The position numbers were made by a program, and so were the translations under genes. The notes beneath the pieces are model-generated. The model was not told the origin of the DNA. It saw only the letters and a list, made by a program, of their open reading frames with translations, and searched no databases. A DNA stretch of 33,443 bases from Armatimonadetes bacterium UBA1398 (GTDB lineage Bacteria > Armatimonadota > Zipacnadia > UBA1398): the NCBI GenBank assembly GCA_002305165.1, contig DBQI01000033.1, forward strand, positions 1 through 33,443. The letters are read 5' to 3'. How positions within the stretch are numbered: position 1 is the stretch's first letter; every line of letters starts with the position of its first letter. Positions 1-8,625 of this stretch are shown piece by piece.

Positions 1-87
1 AAGCCTTGGGCCCCAACGGTTTGCGGGATTCGAGGGGATGTTGCCAGCGAGCCCTCTTCGGGCGGAACGGGGCGGCAACAGCGGCAC

Positions 88-127
88 AGCAGCGGGGGCG
101 CGACCTGAGTGACGCGCCCCCGCTGCT
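88..127 (-). terminator. Strong GC-rich stem-loop after the S9 peptidase gene
   Basis: Positions 88-102 and 113-127 form a perfect 15-bp inverted repeat around a 10-base loop, starting 9 bases past the stop of the peptidase gene. There is no T-run on either side, so it is either a U-less terminator or an mRNA 3'-end stabiliser. A second, looser inverted repeat (39-45 with 74-80) lies further downstream. The remaining bases 1-38 hold nothing I can name. Confidence 0.55.
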
Positions 128-135
128 AAGTATCG

Positions 136-2136
136 CTAACCCTCGCCCAGAGCCTCCTCAAGGCCCGGGATCTGCTCCGCGCCGGTGATGACCTCCATGG
201 AGGAGCCCTCGAGGTCATCGCCGATGGGCTCCATGCGACCGCCCAGGTGCTCTGCGAGGAACGCCTCGGTGACGGCCCAGAAGGACAGGCTGTTCGGCTC
301 ACGCACGAAGCCATGCCCCTCATCGGGGTAGACGAGGTATGTGACGGGGATCCCCTTCGCCTCCATCGTCTCGACGATCTGGTCCGACTCGCCGCGAACG
401 ACGCGCGGATCATTCGCGCCCTGGCCGACGAGTAGCGGGACGCTGATCTGGTCGACGTAGGTAATGGGAGAGCGGCTCATGAGGAACTCGCGCCCCTCCT
501 CGGACTCATAGTCCCCCACCCTATCCTTGAGCAGTGGCAGCATGGGCACCCAGTAGGGCGGGATGTTCTCCATCCACGTGACGAGGTTGGCGGGCCCCAC
601 CAGGTCAACGCCGCAGCAGAACACATCGGGAGTCATCGTGACGCCAACCAGAGTCGAGTAGCCGCCGTAGCTGCCGCCCATGATGGCGACCCGCTCGGGG
701 TCCGCGATACCCTCGTCGATGGCCCACTGCACGGCGTCCAGCAGGTCCTCGTGCATCGTCCCGCCCCACTCGCGGTTCGAAGCGTTGATGTACCCCTTCC
801 CGAAGCCTGTGGAGCCTCGGAACTGGGGCGCCAGCACCGCGTAGCCCCGGTTCGCCAGCCACTGGTGGATCGGGTGGTACCCCCAACCCTCGCGGGACCA
901 CGGGCCGCCATGGACCCAGAGGACCAGGGGCAACGGCTCCACTGGCAGTCCGTGCTCGTCCGTTGCCACCCCGGTCGGGAGCGTCAGATACGCGGGCATG
1001 TCGAGGCCGTCTCGGGTCGTTAGGACAAGGCCCTCCATGCTGGCGAGTGGCGCGTTCTCAAGCTCGCTCCTGATGCTGAACAGGTAGTCGAGGGCCTCGG
1101 CATCGCGGTCTAGCAGGTAGTACTCGACTGGGCGCTCTGGCGAATCGTGCGCCACAATCCACTTAGAGTCGTCGGTCGTCCGGCTCGCGACGCTGAAGTC
1201 ACCCGAGAGGCGGCTTGCCAGGAAGTCGATGCTCTCCTGCACATCCTCCGTCAGGCCGTGCCACTCGCTGCGCAGGTAGTTCACGCTGTACGCCTGAGGA
1301 GTCCGCTCCGTGGGATGCATCATGCCGTCGCCAATGTCCGCGCGCGGGTCCTCGGCGATCACCGTCACCTCGCCCGAATCGAGATCCATGGAACAGAAGG
1401 CAGCCTTGTCCCGGCCTCGGCTGTCGATGAGGTACAGGGTGCGGCCGTCCGGCGACAGGCTGATGGGGGAGGTCGTCATGATGTCCTCTGCTCCGTAGCC
1501 GAGCACGGGCTTGGGCTCCTCCCCGGTGATGTCCACCACGACAATGCCACCATCAGGGCTGAAGGTGACGCCCATGACCGCCTCTAGTTCGAGGGTGGTC
1601 ACGTAGCCTAGGAAGCCGGGGTTCTCCACAACCATCTGAGATTCGCCGGTGAGGAGGTTGACTCGGTATACGTCATGGAGCATCGGGTTGCGGTTGTTCA
1701 CAGCGAGCAGCGCTTCCTCGGGGTGCAGGTAGCTGAGTTGCTCGATCCGGGCCTGGACTCCGTCGTATGGCGTGAGGTCGGTGGTCTCGCCTGATTCGAG
1801 GTCCACGACGTACACGTGGGTGTTCTCATCGCCTCCCGAGTCGCGGGAGTAGAGGATGTGGCGGCCAGTATGCGCCCAACCGTAGTCAATGATCCCCCGC
1901 TCTGTGTCCTGAGTGATGGGCTGGGCGGCATCCGGATCGTCCGCAGGACCCACCCAGACGTTGAGCACTCCGTCCACGGGAGCGATGTAGCTGAGCTGGC
2001 TGCCATCGGGGCTGATCTGCACCAAGGCGCGCTCTGGATTGCCGAAGAGCGCGTCACGGGCGATGAGATCGGGCTGAGCCGAGGCGCCGAGCGTAAGAGC
2101 TGCAAACACGACCACCGTCAGTAATGCGTTTGTCAT
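136..2136 (-). CDS. Secreted S9-family prolyl oligopeptidase / dipeptidyl peptidase-like serine peptidase
   Basis: A 666-residue exported peptidase, expected to cleave short peptides in the periplasm or outside the cell. The start at 2136 is chosen because it is preceded by GGGAG about 7 bases upstream and opens directly into a signal peptide (MTNALL... to ASAQ, about 20 residues). Residues 25-340 look like a beta-propeller built of SPDG-type blades (SPDGSQLSYI, FSPDGGIVVV, LSPDGRTLYL). The C-terminal alpha/beta-hydrolase domain has oxyanion-side WVHGGP, the nucleophile motif GGSYGGY (Ser489), Asp576 in GQGANDPRV and His608 in DEGHGF, so the catalytic triad is complete. About 35 acidic residues extend past the usual end of the domain. 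It is monocistronic, with its own promoter at 2189-2217. The family is certain; the substrate and the S9 subfamily are not. Confidence 0.93.
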   Translation of the reverse strand: MTNALLTVVVFAALTLGASAQPDLIARDALFGNPERALVQISPDGSQLSYIAPVDGVLNVWVGPADDPDAAQPITQDTERGIIDYGWAHTGRHILYSRDSGGDENTHVYVVDLESGETTDLTPYDGVQARIEQLSYLHPEEALLAVNNRNPMLHDVYRVNLLTGESQMVVENPGFLGYVTTLELEAVMGVTFSPDGGIVVVDITGEEPKPVLGYGAEDIMTTSPISLSPDGRTLYLIDSRGRDKAAFCSMDLDSGEVTVIAEDPRADIGDGMMHPTERTPQAYSVNYLRSEWHGLTEDVQESIDFLASRLSGDFSVASRTTDDSKWIVAHDSPERPVEYYLLDRDAEALDYLFSIRSELENAPLASMEGLVLTTRDGLDMPAYLTLPTGVATDEHGLPVEPLPLVLWVHGGPWSREGWGYHPIHQWLANRGYAVLAPQFRGSTGFGKGYINASNREWGGTMHEDLLDAVQWAIDEGIADPERVAIMGGSYGGYSTLVGVTMTPDVFCCGVDLVGPANLVTWMENIPPYWVPMLPLLKDRVGDYESEEGREFLMSRSPITYVDQISVPLLVGQGANDPRVVRGESDQIVETMEAKGIPVTYLVYPDEGHGFVREPNSLSFWAVTEAFLAEHLGGRMEPIGDDLEGSSMEVITGAEQIPGLEEALGEG

Positions 2137-2188
2137 GCGGGCTCCCTTCCGGAACCGTGAGTAGGTGAGCATGCGCGGGTCACCAACC

Positions 2189-2217
2189 ATCATCGATCAC
2201 GCATGCCGCAAGGGCAA
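2189..2217 (-). promoter_or_regulatory. Promoter of the S9 peptidase gene
   Basis: On the minus strand TTGCCC (2217-2212) is followed after exactly 17 bases by GATGAT (2194-2189), then a leader of about 45 bases and an SD. The same -35 box and spacing recur at 28446-28474. An in-frame ATG at 2193 falls inside the -10 box, which supports the downstream start at 2136. Confidence 0.5.
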
Positions 2218-2241
2218 GACGAACCTAGGGAGAGAAGGTGA

Positions 2242-2295
2242 CCCTCTGGCCCAGACAGAGGGAACGGGGCGGCGTCCCCGTGGGTCGCCGCCCCG
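2242..2295 (-). terminator. Tandem stem-loops between pilQ and the S9 peptidase promoter
   Basis: Downstream of pilQ (reading the minus strand) comes a 10-bp perfect stem with an 11-base loop (2286-2295 pairing with 2265-2274), then a 7-bp stem CCCTCTG/CAGAGGG (2242-2248 with 2256-2262). Neither is followed by a U-run. The position between the end of a four-gene operon and a new promoter suggests transcription termination or 3'-end protection. Confidence 0.5.
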
Positions 2296-2327
2296 CTACA
2301 GACCGTCTCGCTATCTTATCGACGGAG

Positions 2328-5300
2328 CTACCGTCCGTGCCTCCGCGCCACGGCCCCAACGGTGGGGATCTCGTCGGGATTCGCGGCGTCAACAGGCGCC
2401 TCCTCGATCCGCGCCGGTGCGGGGGCGGGCTCGGGCGCGGTCGCCGTCTCTGCCCCTGGCGCGACCACAACGGGCGTACCCGCAGTGGTGTCGATGATCC
2501 GGTCGGCTAGACCCTCGGGAAGCTCCTGGACCCAACCCATGGGCTCGGTGTCCTTGCCGGAGCTCAGACGCTGCTCATCGGTGTTGAGGGTCCCGTCCGC
2601 AGCATAGAGGATCCTAGGCGTAATGAAGAACACGAGTTCCTGAGGCCGCCGCTCCACGCTGCGATGCCTGAAGAGCTGACCCAGGATGGGGATCTCGGAA
2701 AGCAGCGGAACTTCGCGCAGCGTCTCGATCTCGTCCTCGCTCACCAGACCGCCGATGACGATGGTCTCGCCATTCTGGATGATAAGCTCGGTCCGAGCCT
2801 CGCGCTTGCGTATGTTGGGGAACCCGGCAGTGTAGCCCGACACGGAGGACGACTCAGCGCGGAGTTCCAGTCGCACGCGCCCGTCCTCGGTGATCGTCGG
2901 CGTGAACTCCAGGATGATACCCACGTCGACCGTCTCCACCGTATACACCGGCTGGCCGCCCATGGAGGTTGGCTGAAGCACCTGGAACCGTAGCTCGTCG
3001 CCGATCTGTATCCGGCCCTCAGCGCCGTCTACCGCCCGCAGCGACGGGTTGGCAAGCAGCTTGCTCTTGCCCGACTCCTCGCCGAGGAAGAGGTCAGCGT
3101 CGAAGGAGAAGTTCTGGCGCCCGAAGGTACCGAAGCCGATGCCCCCAAAGTCGTCCCCCGTGGCGCCCTCGCCTACGACCGTTGAGTTGAAGTCCCAGCG
3201 GATACCCTTCTCCTTCAGGTAGCTGCGGTTCACATCGGCGATGATCGCCTCGATGACCACTTGGTGGGGCGGTACATCGATCTGCTCAAGCAGTGCCATG
3301 GCACGGTCGACCGCCCACTCTGGGCCCGTGAGGATGAGGGAGTGGGTGGACTCCTCCTCGGTGACTACGAGGGCTCCTCCCGTAGGGCCTGAGGTCGCCA
3401 CGGGGCCCACGGGCACCGCCGGTGGTACACCCTCGCCGCTCGGGGGCAGGTTGGTGGAGGGGCCCGCCATGTCCGTGGGTGCGGTGACGGGGGCGGCGGG
3501 CGGCTCTGTGCCAGGCACGGTGGCCGGGCCATCGGAGAAGAGGCCGCCGCCGAACTGACTGAACACCCCTTCAGCCGCCGGCGCGGCGGCCGCGCCGGTC
3601 GCGACGCCGGGTGCCGGCGTCGAACTCGACTGCATCATCTCATGAGTGAAGATGTCCTCGAGAGCGCTCTTGGCCGTCGCCGTATCGACGTAGCTGAGCA
3701 CTCGGCGCTTCGTGACGATCTTCTGCCCGCCGATTCCGATAGACTCGGGCACATCCGTCTGGGCAATGATGTCCATCGCCTCGGCTACCACAATGGATGG
3801 ACCCGTCACCTGGAGCATCGCCCCGCTCGTCGCGAGCCGAAGCGCAGGATGGAGGTCCAGGCCCTCGATCATCTCCGCAAGGTAGCCGGCGTCTTCATAC
3901 TGGATCGCCACGGTCCGTGTCACGGACTGGGCATCATCGGCGAGGTCCCACTCGGCCAGTTTGGTCATGGCTTGGGCGACGTCTTCCTCAGGTCCCATCA
4001 CCATGATGGTCTTGGTGTCGGGCACTCGACGCACTCGCACCGGAGTGCCGGCGAAGGCCTGCTCCGCCACCTTGGCCAGACCATCGACGTGGCTGGACTT
4101 CGCCACGTACTCCGCGACAGCGTCGGCGCCGCTCACCAGAGAGAAGTCAACGGCCTTGGCGTGGGTGATCGCCGCCTCAACATCGGTGGCCGTGCCCGTG
4201 ACGATAAGGGTCTGGTCCTCCACACGGGTCGCGACTGCCGGGAACACCTCGTTGACCGCAGCGGAGACAACGTTGACTCCGAGACGGGTCGGTCGGTACG
4301 TGTCGCTTACGATTCGGCCGCCCTGCCGCTCCAACTCGCCGAGAAGCTCAAGCGCCGAGTTCACGACGGCCCGCGCGCCCTTGAGGACGATCTGCTGGCT
4401 GTTGGGCCGCGGATGGACTGTGAGGCCGCTGGGATAGACCTCAAGCAGGAAGCTGGCCAACTGCTGCGGGTCACCGGAGTTCATCGTGTAAGGCTGAGTG
4501 ACCTGGCCCTCTGAGATCGGGCCGTCCGGGCTGGTCAGGGTGTCCGCCTGCCGCAGGGTATCGATGGCGGCCTGCACATCCTGGGAGTCTCCGGCCACGA
4601 CGATGACGCCGGCCTGCTGATAGAGCTGCACCAGCACCCGCGGGTGGAGGGTCTGGAGGAGTTGTTCGTACTTGCCCAGGGAGTCCTGGTCGGTGAACTG
4701 CGGGGAGTAGCTCATCACGATGCCGTCGCCACCCGGCAGAGGACCGCCGGTCTGGGGTTTGACAGCGATGATGTAGGTGCTGCCCCGCTTGTACCACACC
4801 AGCCCCTTGATGCTGCAGATGATGTCGATGGCTTCCTCGGCCGTCACGTCGGACATGGTCACGGAGACGTCGCCGGTCACACCGTCATCGATGACGATAT
4901 CGACATCAGCGTAGTGGGCAATGGCGGTCAGAGCCGTTTGCACGGGTGAGGACGGAATGTCAAGGGAGATGGCGCCCTCACGCAGATAGATGGGGATGGT
5001 TCCGATGCCGGGGGCCGCGCCCACAGGCAGGGCCGGCGCCGCCGAGCCACCGGCGGAGTCGGGGCGACGAGGTCCAGGGATGGTTTGAAGACCGCCACCC
5101 TGGGCAACCACGGTGCCGCCGCTGCCGATGGGCTCCCAGCCCGCCAGGCCCGGGGGAGAGAGAACGGATGCCGACCGCTCCTGCCCTGCCACAATGATAA
5201 CCGCCTCGCCCTGGCCCAAACTCTCGGCGGACTCACCTGGGGCTGGATCGGTGGGCTCGGTCATGACGACCTGCACCAGATCGTCAACCTCGGGGCTGGC

Positions 5301-6209
5301 GAGGTCCAAGGGGATCTCTCCAACGGCCGGGTTGAAGGCCGGAACCACGACTTCCAGGTTGCGACCGTCAGCGGACGGCACTACTTGGCAGTCGGCGGCG
5401 CTCCGGCAGACTACGGTCAGCGTCGCGCCAGGCAGCGGGCCGGCGGTAGGCTCCATCGAGAGCGCCCTCACGTTGGCTGCCGTGCCCTGGGGCAGGGAGA
5501 GGTCAACGGCCTCGCCCAGCTCGACGGCCGCAAGCGCAAGTTCGAAGACCGTGTCGGACGGACGGGAGACCTCGTACTGGATGGGGCCCGTGGACCGCAA
5601 GGCGATGTGGGTCTGACCCGCGTCGTCTACCGAGGTGCCCGCCCCGTTGATGACCGCGAGGGTGGGCGCCGTGACCGGACTGGTCGCGGGCTCCTCCGTC
5701 GCAACGGGAGTGTCGACGAGCACGGGCGGCGCCGGCTGGGGCTTCACAGGCTCGGTACCCTCCGGCCAGAGGGCGATGCGCAGAGCGCCAGCCTCGGTGT
5801 ACTCCGCGCTGAACTCCGCCGCCTCGCGGAGATAGATCGCAAGCAGGGTGCCGGGTCCGCCCAGCTTCTGCTGGACATCCAGCACAAGGGCCTTGGCGAC
5901 GAGGCTGCCCGTCGCGCCCATCACGCTGGGCGCCTCCAGCAGGCCGCCACTGGGAGCCACGCCGGGCAGGGTTACAACTACCCGCCGCGGGCTCTCGCGC
6001 TGCTCCACTGTGAACTCGGGCGTGCCGTTCAGGGAAAGGTCAACGAAGACCTGACCCTCTCCCGCGTGCAGCTGCATGGCTGTTGCCACTAGTTCCTCTG
6101 CCTGGGCGGAGGATGCGGTCGATACTAGGCTCATAGCACAAGCCATAAGCACCACCGCACTCAGCCTCAGGGCCGCCATCCTCATAGGTCTTGGCATTGC
6201 GTAGTTCAC
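2328..6209 (-). CDS. pilQ: Type IV pilus secretin PilQ, extra-long form
   Basis: Outer-membrane secretin, the gated channel through which the type IV pilus leaves the cell. It has 1293 residues against roughly 700-770 for typical proteobacterial PilQ. The start is GTG at 6209, overlapping the pilO stop as GTGA, with GGAGGGG 7 bases upstream. Reading along: signal peptide (1-37), two AMIN-like peptidoglycan-binding beta domains (about 41-148 and 183-290), a Pro/Gly linker, an STN/N0 domain (405-485), then six N1-type secretin repeats (about 496-555, 569-628, 634-687, 697-755, 764-819, 831-978). The last repeat is split by about 85 Pro/Ala/Gly-rich residues. The secretin barrel follows (980-1200) with the signature VPLLSEIPILGQLF at 1167-1180, and then a Pro/Ala-rich tail of about 90 residues. 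It is the last gene of pilM-N-OP-Q. The family call is secure; the repeat count was made by eye. Confidence 0.93.
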   Translation of the reverse strand: MNYAMPRPMRMAALRLSAVVLMACAMSLVSTASSAQAEELVATAMQLHAGEGQVFVDLSLNGTPEFTVEQRESPRRVVVTLPGVAPSGGLLEAPSVMGATGSLVAKALVLDVQQKLGGPGTLLAIYLREAAEFSAEYTEAGALRIALWPEGTEPVKPQPAPPVLVDTPVATEEPATSPVTAPTLAVINGAGTSVDDAGQTHIALRSTGPIQYEVSRPSDTVFELALAAVELGEAVDLSLPQGTAANVRALSMEPTAGPLPGATLTVVCRSAADCQVVPSADGRNLEVVVPAFNPAVGEIPLDLASPEVDDLVQVVMTEPTDPAPGESAESLGQGEAVIIVAGQERSASVLSPPGLAGWEPIGSGGTVVAQGGGLQTIPGPRRPDSAGGSAAPALPVGAAPGIGTIPIYLREGAISLDIPSSPVQTALTAIAHYADVDIVIDDGVTGDVSVTMSDVTAEEAIDIICSIKGLVWYKRGSTYIIAVKPQTGGPLPGGDGIVMSYSPQFTDQDSLGKYEQLLQTLHPRVLVQLYQQAGVIVVAGDSQDVQAAIDTLRQADTLTSPDGPISEGQVTQPYTMNSGDPQQLASFLLEVYPSGLTVHPRPNSQQIVLKGARAVVNSALELLGELERQGGRIVSDTYRPTRLGVNVVSAAVNEVFPAVATRVEDQTLIVTGTATDVEAAITHAKAVDFSLVSGADAVAEYVAKSSHVDGLAKVAEQAFAGTPVRVRRVPDTKTIMVMGPEEDVAQAMTKLAEWDLADDAQSVTRTVAIQYEDAGYLAEMIEGLDLHPALRLATSGAMLQVTGPSIVVAEAMDIIAQTDVPESIGIGGQKIVTKRRVLSYVDTATAKSALEDIFTHEMMQSSSTPAPGVATGAAAAPAAEGVFSQFGGGLFSDGPATVPGTEPPAAPVTAPTDMAGPSTNLPPSGEGVPPAVPVGPVATSGPTGGALVVTEEESTHSLILTGPEWAVDRAMALLEQIDVPPHQVVIEAIIADVNRSYLKEKGIRWDFNSTVVGEGATGDDFGGIGFGTFGRQNFSFDADLFLGEESGKSKLLANPSLRAVDGAEGRIQIGDELRFQVLQPTSMGGQPVYTVETVDVGIILEFTPTITEDGRVRLELRAESSSVSGYTAGFPNIRKREARTELIIQNGETIVIGGLVSEDEIETLREVPLLSEIPILGQLFRHRSVERRPQELVFFITPRILYAADGTLNTDEQRLSSGKDTEPMGWVQELPEGLADRIIDTTAGTPVVVAPGAETATAPEPAPAPARIEEAPVDAANPDEIPTVGAVARRHGR

Positions 6210-8002
6210 TGCCCAGCCCCTCCAATCGAGTGCAGGGTGACCGTCTCGGGACCATGCTCTAGGGTTACGGAGCCGCGATCGATCGAGAGCACCCTTGTGG
6301 GTTTGCCTTGTACGGACAACTGCTGCCCCTGCCGCACGTAGTAGGGCTGCGTCCCGTCCGTGAGAATCGCCATCGTCCCGCCGTCGGCTCCTACGATCGT
6401 ACCCGTCACTTGCAGTGGCTGCTCTCCGCCGCGGGTCGGGCGCTCTAGGTCGCCTCCACCCATTCCCGGTGTAGCGAAGCGCGCGAAGACCTGTGAGGCT
6501 CGATCTGGTTCTGGGGCAATTGCCTCCGGAGCGGGGACGAGGTCCCCGTCACCGACCGGAGGAGGAGTGAAGGGGGGCATGGCGTCGCTGGGCGCGGGAA
6601 GCTCCGGAAGCACGCTCTCGGCTCCCGAGGGACGCTCCGGCGCTGGAGCAATGCGCTTGGGCTCCCCCTCAGGTTGCTGAGCCTCGGGCGTCTCTTCGGG
6701 ATCGGGCTGTTCGACGGGCGGGGCTTCGTCCACCGGTCCTCGCTGTCCCTGATCGACGACTCTGTTGCCGGCCGAGCGCGGCACGCCTGGACGCTCCAGT
6801 CCTCCAGGGTCCTTCGGCCGGAAGGGGCTCTCGCCGACGATCTGCATCTCGGCAGGTTGGAGGCCGCGGGCAGGCAGGCCGTTCGCGTCGACCGCCTCCG
6901 ACTCCGCCTGGGCCGCCGCACCCGCGCCCTCAGCCAAGGCGACTCGCGGCGCCGACTTGGGTCGGCTGGAAAGGAAGAACCACGCGCCGATGACGACGAA
7001 GGCCACGACCAGGGCGCCCAAGATGATGTACTGAGTCGTCGTGGACTTCGCTCCGCCTGCTTCCGACTGCTGGGCCATAGGCCTCTCGCCTCCCGATGCC
7101 TGCTCGGACCGGCGCGCCGATGCCGCCGCCATCGCAGGGTCTGTCCGTCTGTTGGTGTCTAGCTGGGCCGTGGCCGTTGGAGCGGGCACAACGGTTGGGG
7201 CGGCCCCGTTCAAGGGAGCTGCCTGGATCATGGGCTTGAAGGGGAAGTAGCGACACTCCAGCGTCGCTTCGATGATGGGGTCGTCGATCCCCGGTGCGAC
7301 CAGCTCGGGGTCCACCTCGATGCTGCGCATCGTGAGGTTGCTGACCACAATGAGCTCGGGGAAGTACCAGTAGGGGCTGCCAGCGCGGCCAGTCGGCACC
7401 TGGAAGCCTGACAGCCCAACGACGAAGAGCTGGATGTTCTCCATCCGCCCGCGGATCCGCAGGTCTACCTTGCTGATCCGGGCAACCTGCTCAATGCTTC
7501 TTAGCCGCCCGAGGTACTCCTCATCCCGCTTGTACTTCTCTTCCTTGGCAGGGTCTACGGTGGCGAGCTTCCCGTCCTCGGTGGGGGCCGGTCGGGTCTC
7601 CGTCGGCCGTCGAGTGTATTCCCCGAGTTTCCAGAAGTCGAAGGTGCACCCCGTGTACTCCGCGAGTCGCTGGAGGTCGCGGTAGAGGGTCGGCTCATAC
7701 TCGTCCGCGTAGACGTAGTTGAAGCCGTCCTGGGGCATGGGAGCGCCCTTCTCCAGGACGAGGTTGTAACGCGTCAGCTCCTGGGTCGAGGCGGCCTGCT
7801 TGCCCTCCCATATGGACCGCTCGCTGATGAGGGTTTCCATGTCCTTGAGCTTGGTGACAGCCTCGTCCCGCGTCTTCACGAGCTCGGCCTGCTGCCGCTT
7901 CTGTACCGCCCGCAACCCAAACACCAGCGTGCCGCTAACGAGGGCAACGACGAGGAAAAGGACGACCGCGAGCGTCTTCGCGACCTTGATCGACTGGTCC
8001 AT
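6206..8002 (-). CDS. pilO: PilO/PilP-type pilus alignment protein, fused in one reading frame
   Basis: A 598-residue protein. Residues 9-30 are an N-terminal membrane helix, 31-70 look coiled-coil, and 90-260 form a PilO-like (Amuc_1100-like) ferredoxin-fold region. A polar linker leads to a second hydrophobic helix (about 323-345), a Pro/Glu-rich linker (350-525) and a beta-rich HR/PilP-like domain (about 528-592, VTGTIVGADGG... to VTLEHG). In other bacteria PilO and PilP are separate proteins that tie PilM/N to the secretin. The start codon is coupled to pilN as TAATG, and the gene ends inside the pilQ start. With two helices the C-terminal domain would face the cytoplasm, the wrong side for PilP. 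An internal start at 7078 with its own SD may resolve this (see separate entry). PilO assignment is good; the PilP part rests on position and fold pattern. Confidence 0.85.
   Translation of the reverse strand: MDQSIKVAKTLAVVLFLVVALVSGTLVFGLRAVQKRQQAELVKTRDEAVTKLKDMETLISERSIWEGKQAASTQELTRYNLVLEKGAPMPQDGFNYVYADEYEPTLYRDLQRLAEYTGCTFDFWKLGEYTRRPTETRPAPTEDGKLATVDPAKEEKYKRDEEYLGRLRSIEQVARISKVDLRIRGRMENIQLFVVGLSGFQVPTGRAGSPYWYFPELIVVSNLTMRSIEVDPELVAPGIDDPIIEATLECRYFPFKPMIQAAPLNGAAPTVVPAPTATAQLDTNRRTDPAMAAASARRSEQASGGERPMAQQSEAGGAKSTTTQYIILGALVVAFVVIGAWFFLSSRPKSAPRVALAEGAGAAAQAESEAVDANGLPARGLQPAEMQIVGESPFRPKDPGGLERPGVPRSAGNRVVDQGQRGPVDEAPPVEQPDPEETPEAQQPEGEPKRIAPAPERPSGAESVLPELPAPSDAMPPFTPPPVGDGDLVPAPEAIAPEPDRASQVFARFATPGMGGGDLERPTRGGEQPLQVTGTIVGADGGTMAILTDGTQPYYVRQGQQLSVQGKPTRVLSIDRGSVTLEHGPETVTLHSIGGAGQ
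7076..7094 (-). promoter_or_regulatory. Internal SD and ATG that could start a separate PilP
   Basis: Inside the pilO frame, GGGAGG (7094-7089) lies 10 bases before an in-frame ATG (7078-7076), codon 309. Translation from here would give a 290-residue protein beginning MAQQSE, followed within 15 residues by the membrane helix, which is the normal layout for an inner-membrane-anchored, periplasm-facing PilP/GspC-type protein. The signal is as strong as those before genuine starts nearby. Use in the cell is inferred. Confidence 0.45.
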
Positions 8003-8598
8003 TACTGGAAGTTCACCCCAATCGGCTCTCGCATGGTCGCCTCGATGGTGAAGACGATCGTCTGGGTCCCTGAGCCCTCATCGGCCCGCGTCTGGGCGGA
8101 GGGCATGGTGATCTGTTTGGGATCGAAGGAGTACTCCAGGCCTGTCAGGGTCCGTTCGAAATCGCTGACTTCTTCCTGGGTGCTGCCGGCGCCCTGCAGG
8201 ATGCATCGGTGGCGGTAGCTTGCGGCCTCGAACTGAGTCTGGAGCTGCTCCAGCCAGACGCCACTCCGTTGCGGAACGGCCTCGTTGAGATCGTAGAGCA
8301 GACCGCCCCATGCGTACGCCGTCTCCTGGACCTCGTCGGCGAGTTCCACGATGGGCCCCAGCTGCTCGGCCCGCTGCTTGATCCGCCCTACCTCGTCGGC
8401 CTCGGCTTGTTTCGCGGCGATCGTCTCTTCCGTCCGGTGGATCTCATGCTTCAACCCACTCAGCGAGAGGGCGGCAGCAATGATCCATACCGCCGCAACC
8501 ACGAGACAGAGGAAGGACGCGATGCCAGAGACCATCCACCAGGTGCGCTTCTGCGCCGCTATCTCTAGCCGCTGGCGGGCGAGGTTGACCTTGAGCAT
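8002..8598 (-). CDS. pilN: Type IV pilus inner-membrane protein PilN
   Basis: PilN is a bitopic protein whose short cytoplasmic tail binds PilM and whose periplasmic ferredoxin-like domain pairs with PilO. This 198-residue protein opens with MLKVNLARQR, matching the conserved PilN tail (normally 'INLLP' type) that inserts into PilM. A membrane helix follows at about 21-47, then a coiled coil (about 50-95) and a small alpha/beta domain (about 105-195). It lies 27 bases after pilM, and its stop overlaps the pilO start by one base (TAATG), so translation is probably coupled. The SD upstream is weak (purine-rich GGGAAAGAG). Identity rests on size, topology and gene order. Confidence 0.88.
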   Translation of the reverse strand: MLKVNLARQRLEIAAQKRTWWMVSGIASFLCLVVAAVWIIAAALSLSGLKHEIHRTEETIAAKQAEADEVGRIKQRAEQLGPIVELADEVQETAYAWGGLLYDLNEAVPQRSGVWLEQLQTQFEAASYRHRCILQGAGSTQEEVSDFERTLTGLEYSFDPKQITMPSAQTRADEGSGTQTIVFTIEATMREPIGVNFQ

Positions 8599-8625
8599 CG
8601 ATGACCACTCTTTCCCTTACGGCGC

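Noticed and set aside
2152..2163. Shared GAACCGTGA string upstream of the peptidase gene and near 13307 upstream of argH
   Set aside because: Nine bases in different positions relative to the starts; chance similarity is likely in a 33-kb GC-rich window.
3642..4514. 290-codon plus-strand open frame inside pilQ
   Set aside because: Fully covered by the N1-repeat region of PilQ, and its composition is typical of antisense shadow frames.
5085..6092. Long plus-strand open frame opposite pilQ (335 codons)
   Set aside because: Rich in Arg, Gly and His with no signal, motif or SD; it is the mirror of a GC-rich coding strand carrying the recognised secretin.
7900..8600. Possible anti-phage or toxin-antitoxin module around the small pil genes
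   Set aside because: Gene order and motifs identify pilM-N-O; no toxin, nuclease or antitoxin signature was seen anywhere in the window.
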